The notes under the pieces: generated by a model
Databases searched by the model: none
What the model saw: the letters and a program-made list of their open reading frames with translations, nothing else
What the model was told of the DNA's origin: nothing
Source: Eretmocerus hayati
Lineage: Eukaryota; Arthropoda; Insecta; Hymenoptera; Aphelinidae
DNA length: 64,000 nt
Direction: 5' to 3'
NCBI GenBank assembly: GCA_029851415.1
Contig: CM056743.1
Span: forward strand, 78,572,186-78,636,185
Shown: positions 24,355 to 35,600 of the stretch, piece after piece
How positions within the stretch are numbered: position 1 is the stretch's first letter
How the letters are laid out: each line of letters starts with the position of its first letter
Position numbers and translations under genes: made by a program

Positions 24355-25130
24355 TGTTAGCAGACTGACCGTGGTTCTGCACCAATTCAAGTCTCTCATT
24401 GAATCGGGACTCCATCGAAATAGGTGAATTTTTACTTTTCGTAATACACACCTCATTTCAGATGCAGTAGGTCATTCAAAGTCTACTTGTTATGAAAAAA
24501 TCACTCTAAGATTGAATTTTGCAACTCCAAACATAATTTTTTGGAAAAAAGTCAAATTGTATCTTCTGTGAGACCTCCAAAACCAACCTTATTAAGGAAT
24601 TTCCCGGGAAAATCCTGGAATTTCGCGGCCATCGAGAGATGTATATACCGATCTGCAGACAGTTGGGCTTTGAGACAATAATTGTCTCATGTCACTCACT
24701 GCACTCAGTTTTGAAATCCTGATGAATCTCACGAGATGAACCAGGTAAGTTGGAGGGCAACATCAGGTCACGTTGGTAGTAATTGAAGACCAATCGCAAA
24801 AAGTTATTCTTGAATTCTGCTTTGGTGGCGAATAATTGTAGTGAGCCGAAGGTGTTGTCTCGAAACTCTTTGATGTCTTACATATTCATAGCCGCCGCGG
24901 CTTTAATGTAGCACATTGCGGCCATCTACGCGGCCTTGGCGGCGAATCTCTGGTGATGGCAGATTTTTTGGTGGTCATGTCAAGAAATGCGTGTACAATT
25001 ACTTCACATATGCCGAATTCGATCAATTTTTCATATCAGGTGAAAAAAGCTCAAAAAAATACACGTGCAAATTCAAATGGTATGGTGAAGGGGGGAGGGT
25101 TCCGGGCTGTAGCTTGTGAGACTTTAAAAT
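24355..25130. other. Element interior, no gene recognised
   Basis: AT-rich sequence between the minisatellite and the right TIR of the 5.2-kb element. Only short frames are present, and nothing resembling a transposase or a structured RNA was recognised. Confidence 0.45.
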
Positions 25131-25380
25131 GGGGTGAAGACAGGTAAAGTCGCCTGCAACACGTGGACCGGACAGCAGACATCTATGCGCTCCACCACAC
25201 CGCGCATGGCCTTGCCCGCAATTCCACCAATGCCCATATGCACCCTCACGGAAATGAGCTCTCGCGCACCACCAATCACTCTCGGAACACCATCGTCACA
25301 AATAAGTGATCAATTAATCACGATCACGGGAAAAACGATTAACACCCTGACTAACCTCGATGGCAATACATTAACCATTA

Positions 25381-25620
25381 CACAACAAACGCATGTTTGT
25401 TATGTACAAACATGCGTTGTGTGCAGACAAACGACCTGACTTAACCTCGATGGCAATACATTAACCATTACACAACAAACGCATGTTTGTTGTAATGGTT
25501 AATGATTTGCCACTGAACATTACACAACAAACGCATGTTTGTTGTAATGGTTAATGATTTGCCACTGAACATTACACAACAAACGCATGTTTGTTGTGTA
25601 ATGTTTAGTGGCAAATCATT
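25381..25620. repeat. Hairpin array, ~52-bp spacing
   Basis: CACAACAAACGCATGTTTGT occurs at 25381, 25471, 25523 and 25576. Each copy contains the near-palindrome AACAAACGCATGTTTGTT. The last three are spaced 52-53 bp and separated by GTAATGGTTAATGATTTGCC. A related single copy lies in the left TIR near 20805. The array lies within the right TIR, so it has expanded on one side only. Confidence 0.8.
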
Positions 25621-26009
25621 ACATGCCCGAAGTTGGCACCCTCTTTGAAGCATTACAAATGTAATGATTGAAACTTTATTTTCAATTAGAAATTACAAAA
25701 AATAAAAATTATTACAAAAAATCCTGAAGATACCAAAATTAATTACAAAACGCGATCTATAGCCCGGTTACGGGATGTACACCTATTCTGACACATATTG
25801 TAGATAGAGATTCGGAACGGAATGATGATGTTTTCCTTCCTCGGATTATAAACAAGCCGAGTTACATTGGCACTGTATTGGGTATAATCATTGGAAAGAA
25901 ATGAAGAAAATCAGCATAACTGAATCATGAAATTGAAAGGAAAAGATATGAAGAGACGTGAGAACTGAATATTTTTCTCTTGAACAACAACCAATGTCTT
26001 ATGATTCTT

Positions 26010-27216
26010 CAAAGGAGCTGTTGCAAATAAGGCGAAATCTGGCCCAAACGGATTTGGCTGTAAATCACATCAGATACTCGTTTTGGGTGTCAGAGTATGC
26101 ATGCGAATTTTTTCCGCATGAAATCAACTTGCAGCGATTTGCCGAGCAAGAGTCGCCCCCATTTAAAATACACGTGAAACGTCATTCTTTGCGTCCCTCT
26201 CAAAATTGGCCACAGGAACCGCTACGGGACCAACGAGAATTTGTTCTTGAACAAAAAATACAACTTTCAGGGATATTTTTGAGGACGGGAAATGCTGCGC
26301 TGATACCTAAAACTCACTCAGAAGATGGAGAATGCGGATTTCTCGCGCTAAAACCGGGAAATACTCGAAAGTAGTTGGGTTAATCGAAAAGTTGCAGAGG
26401 ACTAAAGTTGTAGATTTTGTCCTAAACTTTCATTTGGCATTAGTATTTGATACATATATTGATTAAAAACTCCCAAAAAACGTCCAGAACTTATGAAAAA
26501 CCATATTTATCGAACTTTTTGGCGACCTCGAGGTCAAAATGGATGAAACAAGAAATACATTTTATAGGTTTCATGAAAATACACATTTTTGTTCATCATC
26601 ATTTTTTCAATAAAATGCACCAGACTTGAGCTATTAACAAAACAAAGTCCAAAAGTGGCACTTTCCAACTTTCAAACGTAAAATACTCGAAAAAATCAAA
26701 TGGAAACCCTATATAATAATCGCGTGAAAAGTTGTATTTTTTCATGAACTTCAAAATGAAAAAAAAGAATAGCATTCCGATGTCTTGGCTTCGAGGAATA
26801 TGCATTTTCATGCCGAATCGCTCGTTGAGGTGGATCAATTAATGGTTCTGAGATGCTTTAGGTGAATTTACGTCAATAGATCATACCACAGTATGAAAAA
26901 ACTCACCAAGGCTCATGTCCAATTTCGGTCCAGAGTCCCACAACATCCCAGATCGCGATCATATTCGTCAAAGTTCACCTGTACAGTAGGAACTTCTCGT
27001 TACTGGCGATGCAATCACCCGTGGAAGAGAGAAAATACTCTACTCCCCGAATTTGCGCGCAGCTGGAAGCTCACGGAGAGGATATGTGTCACGACATTCA
27101 CAAGTTTTCATCAGAATAAACTTCGTCAGAGATTCATATTTTACCATCAAAGATTAGACTAGAAATAATCACAGAAAATAAAAGTCCTCACTACAAACAA
27201 CATGATACTGATACAA
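26010..27216. repeat. Left TIR of the 13.4-kb element
   Basis: Inverted partner of 38227-39443. It contains plus-strand frames of 138 residues (25958-26374) and 89 residues (26893-27162) that recur in the other arm. These are shared because of the repeat, and no domain was recognised in them. Confidence 0.85.
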
Positions 27217-27220
27217 TCAT

Positions 27221-27610
27221 TTAGTCTGAATCATCTTCATCGACCGATAGTGACTCAAACACTGCAAGCTCTGCTTCTTCTTGTTCGGCATCTCTTACAT
27301 ACGAATGGTAGTTTCGACTCAACCTATTCTCAGGATGTTCTTGATACCGGTCATAACCAAGATACCATAACACTGATGCAATGTGGGCACAGCAGCCAAT
27401 AGTTCTCGCACCCGTCTTACATTGGCAGTACCAACCAGTCACAGCGTTTTCTTCTTCATTATAGCTCACCCAAAGAGGGTACACTTTTGACGAAGTATGG
27501 CGTGACTGCATTTTTATTCTGACGACACCTGTATCTTCTTCATGGTAGTAAAGCTCATAAAGCCCATCGTCATCACAGTGTTCATCAGTGTATGAATTTG
27601 CTTGCTTCAA
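27221..27610 (-). CDS. SWIM zinc-finger protein, last exon
   Basis: A minus-strand frame starts just after a convincing splice acceptor (TGTATGTCCGCAG, junction at 27610/27611) and ends at 27221 in an acidic tail. Near its middle is a SWIM finger: WYCQCKTGARTIGCCAHIASV, here given as W-C-C followed by C-AH, then LWYLGY. SWIM fingers bind DNA or proteins, and similar proteins accompany DDE_Tnp_4 transposases in insect and other animal transposons. Upstream exons were not found; a foldback element at 27766-28184 and diverged sequence lie where they would be expected. It may be a truncated accessory transposition gene. Confidence 0.6.
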   Translation of the reverse strand: MKQANSYTDEHCDDDGLYELYYHEEDTGVVRIKMQSRHTSSKVYPLWVSYNEEENAVTGWYCQCKTGARTIGCCAHIASVLWYLGYDRYQEHPENRLSRNYHSYVRDAEQEEAELAVFESLSVDEDDSD

Positions 27611-27857
27611 CTGCGGACATACAAAATTATAACATAGTGGATTATGAAAAGGTAATGGACTGTTTGTGGCAATCTTTTGTTACAAAGAAAACAACTTGGT
27701 GCTTCAAAGATCGATCTACTATTCCAAAGTCATATAGATCAATTCCCTCAAGGGAGGACTATTTCATACTGATGGATAATTCTTGATCTTGGAGGACTAA
27801 ATGATAAAGAGTAAAAACACTCTTTTATAGATGGTGATAAGATTTTATTCTTGCAAC

Positions 27858-27891
27858 GTTTCGTCGACTTTCTTCTGTCGACCTCATCAGG
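27858..27891 (-). ncRNA. Hammerhead-ribozyme-like core (minus strand)
   Basis: The mirror copy of the 28060-28092 core in the opposite arm, reading CTGATGAGGTCGAC ... GTCGACGAAAC on the minus strand. Both strands of the foldback element would therefore carry the motif when transcribed. Confidence 0.55.
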
Positions 27892-28059
27892 CTGGAATAT
27901 TAAAAACCAATAAAACATTTTTTCTCCCACACATCACAAGCAGCGATACAAAATTCAATACTACTAAAAACACAATTCACCTAATTTTCAACAAACAATT
28001 GTATCGCTGCTTGTGATGTGTGGGAGAAAAAATGTTTTATTGGTTTTTAATATTCCAGC

Positions 28060-28092
28060 CTGATGAGGTCGACAGAAGAAAGTCGACGAAAC
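28060..28092 (+). ncRNA. Hammerhead-ribozyme-like core (plus strand)
   Basis: CTGATGAG, then GTCGAC, an 8-base loop, GTCGAC, then GAAAC. This is the conserved CUGAUGA / stem II / GAAA core of hammerhead ribozymes. One extra G sits between CTGATGA and the perfect 6-bp stem. Stems I and III and the cleavage base could not be fixed by eye, so activity is unproven. Confidence 0.55.
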
Positions 28093-28402
28093 GTTGCAAG
28101 AATAAAATCTTATCACCATCTATAAAAGAGTGTTTTTACTCTTTATCATTTAGTTCTCCAAGATCAAGAATTATCCATCAGTATTAAGTAATTGGGGACG
28201 AGAAATCAACAATCAGAGGACTATTTCAGATGATCTCATTGATGGTGTCACAAGAATCACCTGAAAAGATGAACACCAAATCGGGAGGTTCGGAAGCTCT
28301 GAGACAATTGCTTTGGAATCATGAACGGAGTCTGATAGAGATATCTTATGGAAGAACTCTGGCGATACTACTCTGTTTCTGTCTTTACGAATAGGGATCG
28401 AC

Positions 28403-30402
28403 CTATGTCATTGTTGTAGTCTTGTTTGAAATGGTAAAGATGGGAATATCCCATCGAAATGGTACCTGATAGATGCCAAGCGTCAAGTCTTCTAGCTCAC
28501 TTCGAGATAGGCGAGGGAATTCAGTGATCGATGCATCATTGACCTTCTCCCAAACTGCTCTTACGGTAGGGTACCTCCTTTCGATCACAACTTCCTGCAG
28601 ATCGTTCTTTCTATCGAGACGCTGCAGTATTTCTCCAGCTCAAATACTATCAGCAGATGTATCAAATACTCGAGGTGGTCTGAATGCATTGCAAAGTGCA
28701 CAGACAATTCTCACATAATCACCAATATTCGGTATTTCTTGGTTTGGGAATACGCTGCCAAGAGCTTTCCAGTTCTTTATCATGCCATTTACTGATTCAA
28801 TGACCCACCTGCAATATGCATATGATTCATGAATAGATGAAACTCAAATCAGGAGATTCGTCTGATTAGAAAGTAAGAACTAGAAGTTACTCATAAGGAG
28901 AGGTACATTCTTGCGGGTGCTGGATTTGTCTCAAACTCCGAAAGTCATCTTGTTTTCGTGGAAAATGTAGGTATCTCCAAGGACTTAGTCCCATGGACCT
29001 CCCATTCTGATATACAGCTATGGAAATTAGCATTGTCAGTATATCTATATACGAAATTTCCCAACATGGCCTATATAGCTAATGCTAATCTCCATAGCTG
29101 TATCTCAAAATAGAAGGCCCATGGAACTAAACCCTTGGAGATAACTTCGTTTCACAACGAAAAAAGATCATTCCCAGAGTTTGGGACGAATAAAGAATTC
29201 GCAAAGTTGGACCCGCCCTTGTTAGATTCATAACCAATCGCGAAGCACGAGGAACTCAGTCTACAATCGAGAGGAATGAATTGGACATAATATCATCGAA
29301 GTTCTGTTTGCTGAAGAGAGCTCGAGATCCTCAATCTGAATTTTGCCCCACCATAACTAGATGTAGGTGCTCGAGAGACTGGGCTTCCAAAGTTCCATAG
29401 GAGCTTATGAGAGTTGTAAGACTAACCTCATCGATGTTACGACGCGCGATTCATTTGCTTCCTCCGTGGAATGTTGGGAACGATTCTTAGGTAGAAAATG
29501 AGGCATTCTTGAGTTTAAGCCCAGAGCTTTGAGAAACTCCAAGGCATCTCTGAACCCTCTATCCACAATCAAATGATCACCTGGTAGCACCCAAAGATTG
29601 AGCCCATGACAATCGTTCCTCTATTTGAAAATGATTATAATTACTTTTATCATCGATGGAAGGGGACGCAGCAAATTGAATGTATATCATCATAGTACTC
29701 ACTAATAGATCCACAAGAATATTGGCGTCATTATTCTTGCCGTTTGCATAATACGGGCCGTAAACGGCTAGAAAGTATCCAGTCGAACTTATCAATATCA
29801 TCGGTTTGACGAGGGGTCGATTCTTGTGGAGGGAGTATGTCATCCGGTGAAATTTGTAGTTACTACTCTTTTGTATGTAACAATATGTCGCATCTGCTAT
29901 TATAATAGCTTCTTCACAAGTATCCAGCTATTTCTGAGCAAGGAGCCTTGTATGGTTTTTTACAAAGGTTTCATGATCAATGTGTGATGTACCTAAAGAA
30001 ATCGAGGTTCAGCGACTTAGCATCGAGTTTTGAATTATACCATATAAGCATGTCACCATCGTGTTATAGAAAATGAATCATCAATGATACTATACCTAGG
30101 TACATGGGAACGAAACTCTCCATCAGCATTTTTCGTCCTTTTTTCATCATCCTAGACACGGTTGATTTGTCTACTTTGAATAAAGTGGATAATACAGCCA
30201 TAGAAAGATTTGTCCTCAACTTGACCAATAATATAGCAATACATTTCCTTATTGGTGGTTTCCTCTTGTAAGACTTGAATGTATTGCCGGTTTCGCAGAC
30301 AGATATTATGTGATCGAAGTTCTGCTTAGTGATGCCAGTAAAATTGATGTAATCCTGATCCGACAAGTCCCCATCTTCTAGATTCGAATATCCTTTCCAC
30401 AA
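28403..30402 (-). pseudogene. DDE_Tnp_4 family transposase, broken
   Basis: On the minus strand, exon-like blocks appear in order. An N-terminal helix-turn-helix part (30402-30064) has FTGITKQNFDHI, LVKLRTNLSMAVLSTLF and STVSRMMKKGR. A block at about 29930-29640 holds the first catalytic Asp (IADATYCYIQKSSN, codon at 29892-29894), HKNRPLVKPM and GPYYANGKNNDA. A further block has the second Asp (IVDRGFRDAL, 29561-29563) and the catalytic Glu in TEEANESR (about 29450-29460), ending at a GAG|GTTAGT donor. The last exon runs from 28809 (WVIESVNG, then CNAFRPPRV). An in-frame TGA at 28640-28642 and a missing segment after the HTH exon suggest inactivity. This IS5/Harbinger-like family catalyses cut-and-paste transposition in the nucleus. 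Confidence 0.8.
28972..29143. repeat. Small inverted repeat, ~68-bp arms
   Basis: TATCTCCAAGG, CCATGG and ATACAGCTATGGA on the left are mirrored on the right (TCCATAGCTGTAT, CCATGGAACTAA, CTTGGAGATA). It lies in an apparent intron of the transposase gene. A likely miniature inverted-repeat element. Confidence 0.7.
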
Positions 30403-30939
30403 TGGAGGAAAGTTGAGGATGAGTATTACTTCGGAAGTTGGAAAAGATTCATTGTTTTGAATAGGAACTACCTTTCTTTTTTTCGCTTTCTTTCTGAGCC
30501 AAATCTCGCAATGAGCTTATAAAACGGTTCATTTCTTCATCTGACATCAACGTGTCTTCAAAATCGGGTTTGACAGATTCCAAAGCTCCAAGGTCGATAA
30601 AATCGCCGTTGAAATGTTGTGAACAGCATTTGGTATCATGTATGATAATCGTCCTCCTTGAAGAAACACTTAGCTATGGCTTGATACGGTACAACTCGGA
30701 AGTTATTGCTTGACTTGCATATAAAACATCTGGAATGTACAACCCATTATGAGTTTGTGTTACGGCTATATTATCGCATGATTTGTGATGGAGAGAGTGT
30801 GTCCGTAAGGATAATCACACATGCCCAAAAATCCATTTTCCCTGCAAGGATCATCGAAATTCCGCGAACGACTAAATATGAATGTTTTGAATAGCGCAAC
30901 ATTGTGTATTATCCTCACACACATACTTAGTCTGCCCGC

Positions 30940-31363
30940 CGGTCTCTCATTCCTCCTCCTCTCTCTCTTTCTTCGTCTCGCTTTTTTTCTCTCTCCTTCT
31001 CTCTCCCTCTCTTCCACTCCTCATTTTTTCCATATGCCCATCCCCTCCATAGAGATAGTACCGATAGAGGGGGCATGGCACATCGGCCACTGTCAGTGAG
31101 TCCGTGACCGCGGAGGAGAGAGAAAGAGGAACGGGTTGGGAAGGCTATCTTTGTCTACTTGTGACGTGAGAGAGGGAGAACTGCCTGCAAACAGTGGAAG
31201 GACGAACACAGGAATGAGTGAAAGATGCACTCATCAGAGAGAGAAAGCATTCCCAACTCGTTCATCTCTCTCAAGTTGCGCCAGGAGTCACGCCGAAAAG
31301 GCAGGCATGCCCCCTGCATTGGTACTATCTCTCTGATCCCCCCGCATTCTATTTCGCTCTTCT

Positions 31364-31406
<43 letters not shown>

Positions 31407-31480
31407 CACGCACACGAATACACTCAAATATTCTATGTTTGTGAGTAAGTAAGTAAGTAAATAAGTAAGTAAGTAGATAA
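30940..31480. repeat. CT-rich and (AAGT)n low-complexity tract
   Basis: Interrupted CT/TC repeats occupy 30950-31015, followed by a pure (CT)n run at about 31371-31402 and an (AGTA/AAGT)n tract at 31443-31475. Long open frames here on either strand (rich in Leu-Ser or Arg-Glu) come from the repeats and are not genes. Confidence 0.9.
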
Positions 31481-31696
31481 CATCAGCGTGAGGGAAAAAA
31501 AGAGCATGAAGATCTTTCTTCAGTCGAGTTTCGTTGCGAACTTGCAAAATGCATACGAGGACTTGAATGACATCACGAATATCAGCAATGGCCTCTCAGT
31601 TAAATATAATCGAGTTATGACCGAAACGTTCTGTGATATAAGATGTATCACCTGGACGTCGTTTTTTTGAATCTTCCGAAAGTCAATTTGACTTTT

Positions 31697-31999
31697 TCAA
31701 GATGGAGGTTCTGAGTCTCCAGCCTCGGAATCATCAGCACTGTCACTATCTAGCTCAGAATCGTTGTTATCACTAATCTCAGGCTCCCTGTCCAAGACAT
31801 CAACTTCTACATCCAAATAATTTCCTCCATCGAAGGAAGCACCACTGTCCTCACTGAGAGACTGCGAACTGATGATTTTCCTCATTTTCAAGTAACACTT
31901 TGTGCAGTACATGGCATCCCCACACTTCCTAGTTTTTCGCCTATTCCTTTGGACCAAATGACACGGAACACAAGGAAAGCTCTTGTTCTTTTTATCCAT
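31697..31999 (-). CDS. Short Cys-rich, acidic-tailed open frame of unknown function
   Basis: A 100-residue minus-strand frame has an N-terminal CVPCHLVQRNRRKTRKCGD then C--C cluster (about residues 10-35), and an Asp/Ser/Glu-rich C-terminal half. It lies inside the 13.4-kb element, upstream of and in the same orientation as the transposase gene. The Cys spacing loosely recalls a small zinc ribbon. It could be a separate accessory gene or an exon; no family was recognised. Confidence 0.35.
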   Translation of the reverse strand: MDKKNKSFPCVPCHLVQRNRRKTRKCGDAMYCTKCYLKMRKIISSQSLSEDSGASFDGGNYLDVEVDVLDREPEISDNNDSELDSDSADDSEAGDSEPPS

Positions 32000-32267
32000 G
32001 GTTTGTCAATAATCATGGAGACCGAGATGACGATAGAAGCAACGTGGCGTTCGTAGGGTATCCACTCGTTAACTGAGAATGTCAGTAAACTCTCCTTGCA
32101 CGAGAGAGGCTGAATAGCAGGTCCCCTTTGATGCTCTCACGTATAATAGACGAAAACTTGGGTTCCTGCGACTCACCGCAAGCTTTTTAGAGGAGAGAAG
32201 ACGCTGGGAATATGTAGCCAGACAGACGAGGAATGCGAGAGTGAGATGCAGTGGTCTCTGAGCTCGT

Positions 32268-32345
32268 GAGAGAGAGAGAGAGAGAGAGAGAGGGGCGGGA
32301 GAGAGTGAGAGGGGAGGAGGGTGGAGAGAGAGAGAGAGAGGGAGA
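32268..32345. repeat. (GA)n microsatellite at LINE 5' flank
   Basis: Two GA runs (about 32268-32292 and 32323-32342) lie directly before the LINE 5' UTR. GA repeats also follow the LINE poly(A) tail (38199-38216), suggesting that the LINE inserted within a GA tract. Confidence 0.7.
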
Positions 32346-32605
32346 ACCCGTAGGGAGCTTTGGGTGTGACCTTAGGGTTGCACTTGGAGCTTGAGGGAGT
32401 GACGCCCCTCCGGACCCGAGTCCTACACTTACACTAACACACACACTACACTCTACACGCACCATACTTACGCTTGCTCAAGCATTACACAGACATACCA
32501 ACATTATACAGAACACGCATCACACAACACACCACACCCGTGCTGGTCTGGTCCAGGGTCGGCTAGCATGCGATTCCAGGCCCTGGAAAAAGAAGAAAGA
32601 AGAAG

Positions 32606-35600
32606 ATGTCCAGCATTGACGGCAAGAATTCCCCAAGTAAAGCGGGGCCCCATTCGGATCTTGGGGGGGGGGGGGGCCCAACGATGCAAAGCGCGCTACC
32701 AGTGGCACACTTGGCTGGTGGACTCACGCGTAAAGCTACAAGCGATGGAAATACGCCTCTGGCGAAGATAGATGGAGGAAAGGACCAACACCAGAAAGGA
32801 GTAGACCTCACCCCGAACAGCAGGAAGAGAAAGGGTCTGGGTGAGGAAGTAGATAAGCGAACGCTGAAGCAATCGAAGCTCACATTCGTGAGCCAAAAAG
32901 AGAAGAACGCGAAGGTTGCTGCAGAAGCGCAAGCGGCGCACACTGGGAACTTATGCAAATTTTTTCCGGACCATCTCTCACAACCGAACCAGGCAAGGTT
33001 TGACGAAGTGAGTTAGCTCGATGTCTCCGCCAACTCTTCCTCTTCACAGGAAAAGTTCTCAAATTAGTGACAGATCAATATTTCTCCCGTAATATTAGCG
33101 AATCTGAATAAAAATCTGCACCCGTTAGGCTCAAGTCAACTTCAAGTCGATGTAGAGACCCAAATTTTCACTCGATCGAGGTGAAATTTTGAACACTCTC
33201 CCAGTTCGATAGGGAAAAGGGGATAATGCGGTCAAAAATGGAATTATAATGATAGTCTTATCATTATAAAGTTTTTCCATTTTTTGGCCAAAATTAATCA
33301 AATTTTATATGTATCGATAGAGAAAAATTTTTTCAATGCAGAAATGTAATGGGCTAAACTTTCTGACTATTGGATGATATGATAAAAGGACTTTTAACCC
33401 TCTAAGAGAAGCCGACACAGAAGTAGTTGACTTTGCGGTTTGACTTTTAGAGGCCCATAAGACCGATACCATCGGTAAATCCCGACGGAAAATATAAGTC
33501 CGCAGCCAGGCTCGGGTCATAAACAACCCTCATAAAGCCATTATGAACTAATTCCAGCCAAATTCTGAATAATCGAAATAATCGAATTGCCCCCATTCTG
33601 ATTGCGGAATCTGCTTGCTGATACCAGGCTGATCAATTACAAACTTGAATGGGAGAAATCGGATAAGATTAACTATAAAAAATGATGATCGGCGATATCA
33701 CTACAATCGATATTATCTTATCAGATATTGGCCGATTTCGACCATTCGAGTTTCTAAATGATCGGCTTGATATCAGTAAGCATATTCCATTATCAGAGTG
33801 TGGTTAATCCAATTATTTTGATTAGTCAAAAATTGGATAGGAGATTCCGTAATGACTTTATGAGGGTCGTTTATTACTCAAGCCGGGACCGTATTGAGTA
33901 ATAAACGACCCTCATAAGGTCATTACGGAATCTCCTATCCAATTTTTGACTAATCAAAATAATTGGATTAACCACACTCTGATAATGGAATATGCTTACT
34001 GATATCAAGCCGATCATTTAGAAACTCGAATGGTCGAAATCGGCCAATATCTGATAAGATAATATCGATTGTAGTGATATCGCCGATCATCATTTTTTAT
34101 AGTTAATCTTATCCGATTTCTCCCATTCAAGTTTGTAATTGATCAGCCTGGTATCAGCAAGCAGATTCCGCAATCAGAATGGGGGCAATTCGATTATTTC
34201 GATTATTCAGAATTTGGCTGGAATTAGTTCATAATGGCTTTATGAGGGTTGTTTATGACCCGAGCCTGGCTGCGGACTTATATTTTCCGTCGGGATTTAC
34301 CGATGGTATCGGTCTTATGGGCCTCTAAAAGTCAAACCGCAAAGTCAACTACTTCTGTGTCGGCTTCTCTTAGAGGGTTAAAAGTCCTTTTATCATATCA
34401 TCCAATAGTCAGAAAGTTTAGCCCATTACATTTCTGCATTGAAAAAATTTTTCTCTATCGATACATATAAAATTTGATTAATTTTGGCCAAAAAATGGAA
34501 AAACTTTATAATGATAAGACTATCATTATAATTCCATTTTTGACCGCATCATCCCCTTTTCCCTATCGAACTGGGAGAGTGTTCAAAATTTCACCTCGAT
34601 TGAGTGAAAATTCGGGTCTCTACATCGACTTGAAGTTGACTTGAGCCTAACGGGTGCAGATTTTTATTCAGATTCGTTAATATTACGGGAAAAATATTGA
34701 TCTGTCACTAATTTGAGAACTTTTCCTGTGAAGAGGAAGAGTTGGCGGAGACATCGAGCTAACTCACTTCGTCAAACCTTGCCTGGTTCGGTTGTGAGAG
34801 ATGGTCCGGAAAAAATTTGCATAAGTTCCCAGTGTGCGGCGGCAGACAAGCTGATGAAGATCAACCCCGCGATCAAGATCCAGCTGACGCAAGACAAGAA
34901 CAAGGGAGACGATACCGCCGATTCCAGCTCGGATTCAGGGGACTCTAACACCACCACGGAGTCCCAGAAGTCAGAGGACACCCTGACATCCAAGGACTGT
35001 GACCGCGGACTCAAGAAAGGTCAAAAAACACCGGAGGATATGGACATCGATCGGTTTCCCACACCTGAGAAGGCCAGTCGACAAAGAAGTGGAGACAAGG
35101 CCCCCGATCTAATGGAAGGATGGAGGGACTTGAAAATGTGCCGAGAACAGATGGAGGAGAAGACTCATCTTCTCCTCGACCACCTGAACTTGGTCATAGG
35201 GATAGCCGAGTCTGCCTCCAACATCCCAGAAGGAACTCAGGGCGACATGGAAGAGCTCGAGAAGATTGGCCACGCTCTCGAAGGCCTACTTGCGGCAGAC
35301 AAAGGGAAGAGAGCGGCTTTCGAGACCACACTTCTCGAAGCGGAGAAGACCCTAAAAATGAAGAGGAGTGCGCAGCCCTCTGGGCCAGCCGCGTCGGGAA
35401 GCGGCACACAGGGAAGGGGGGCGAATAAACTGGAATCGCGACAAGGGAAACAGCACGATACGAAGAGGACGCGACGCGGACATCCATCGGGAGCCCTCGA
35501 AACACCGCGCTCGACATCGACTCCTAATAGGCCCAAGCAGGACGGGCCTTGGCAGGAAGTGATCTCTAAGAGAAATACAAAGAGGGCAAAGAAAAGCGGT

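Larger units (their letters stand above)
20602..25800. mobile_element. 5.2-kb TIR element flanked by TA, no transposase seen
   Basis: The left end CAATATGTGTCAGAATAGG at 20602 is matched inverted at the right end (25800), each preceded or followed by TA (20600-20601, 25801-25802). Imperfect TIRs run about 450-600 bp and include GTGTACATCCCGTAACCGGG. They also include long AT stretches, hairpin-forming CATTACACAACAAAC motifs, and an inner part with GAGTGATT and GGAGCGCATAGATGTCTG. The interior holds an inverted repeat, a LINE tail and a minisatellite. TA duplication fits Tc1/mariner-like or ISL2EU-like cut-and-paste elements, but without a transposase the superfamily is open. Confidence 0.7.
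27766..28184. mobile_element. Foldback element with ~185-bp arms and hammerhead cores
   Basis: ATACTGATGGATAATTCTTG starts the left arm (27766) and its complement ends the right arm (28184). The arms are nearly identical and the spacer is about 45 bp. Each arm includes CTGATGAGGTCGAC and GTCGACGAAACG. The hammerhead-containing arms resemble ends of Penelope-like or retrozyme-type elements, but no protein gene is present. Confidence 0.8.

Noticed and set aside
23226..24456. Long proline/glycine-rich open frames as a repetitive protein gene
   Set aside because: Frames rotate with the 76-bp unit, occur on both strands, and lack consistent start, stop or splice context.
25381..25620. CRISPR-like array because of regular spacing
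   Set aside because: The repeats and spacers are both conserved, the genome is eukaryotic and no cas genes are present.
31155..31547. Open frames across the CT/GA and (AAGT)n tracts
   Set aside because: Composed of Ser/Leu or Arg/Glu runs dictated by microsatellites.
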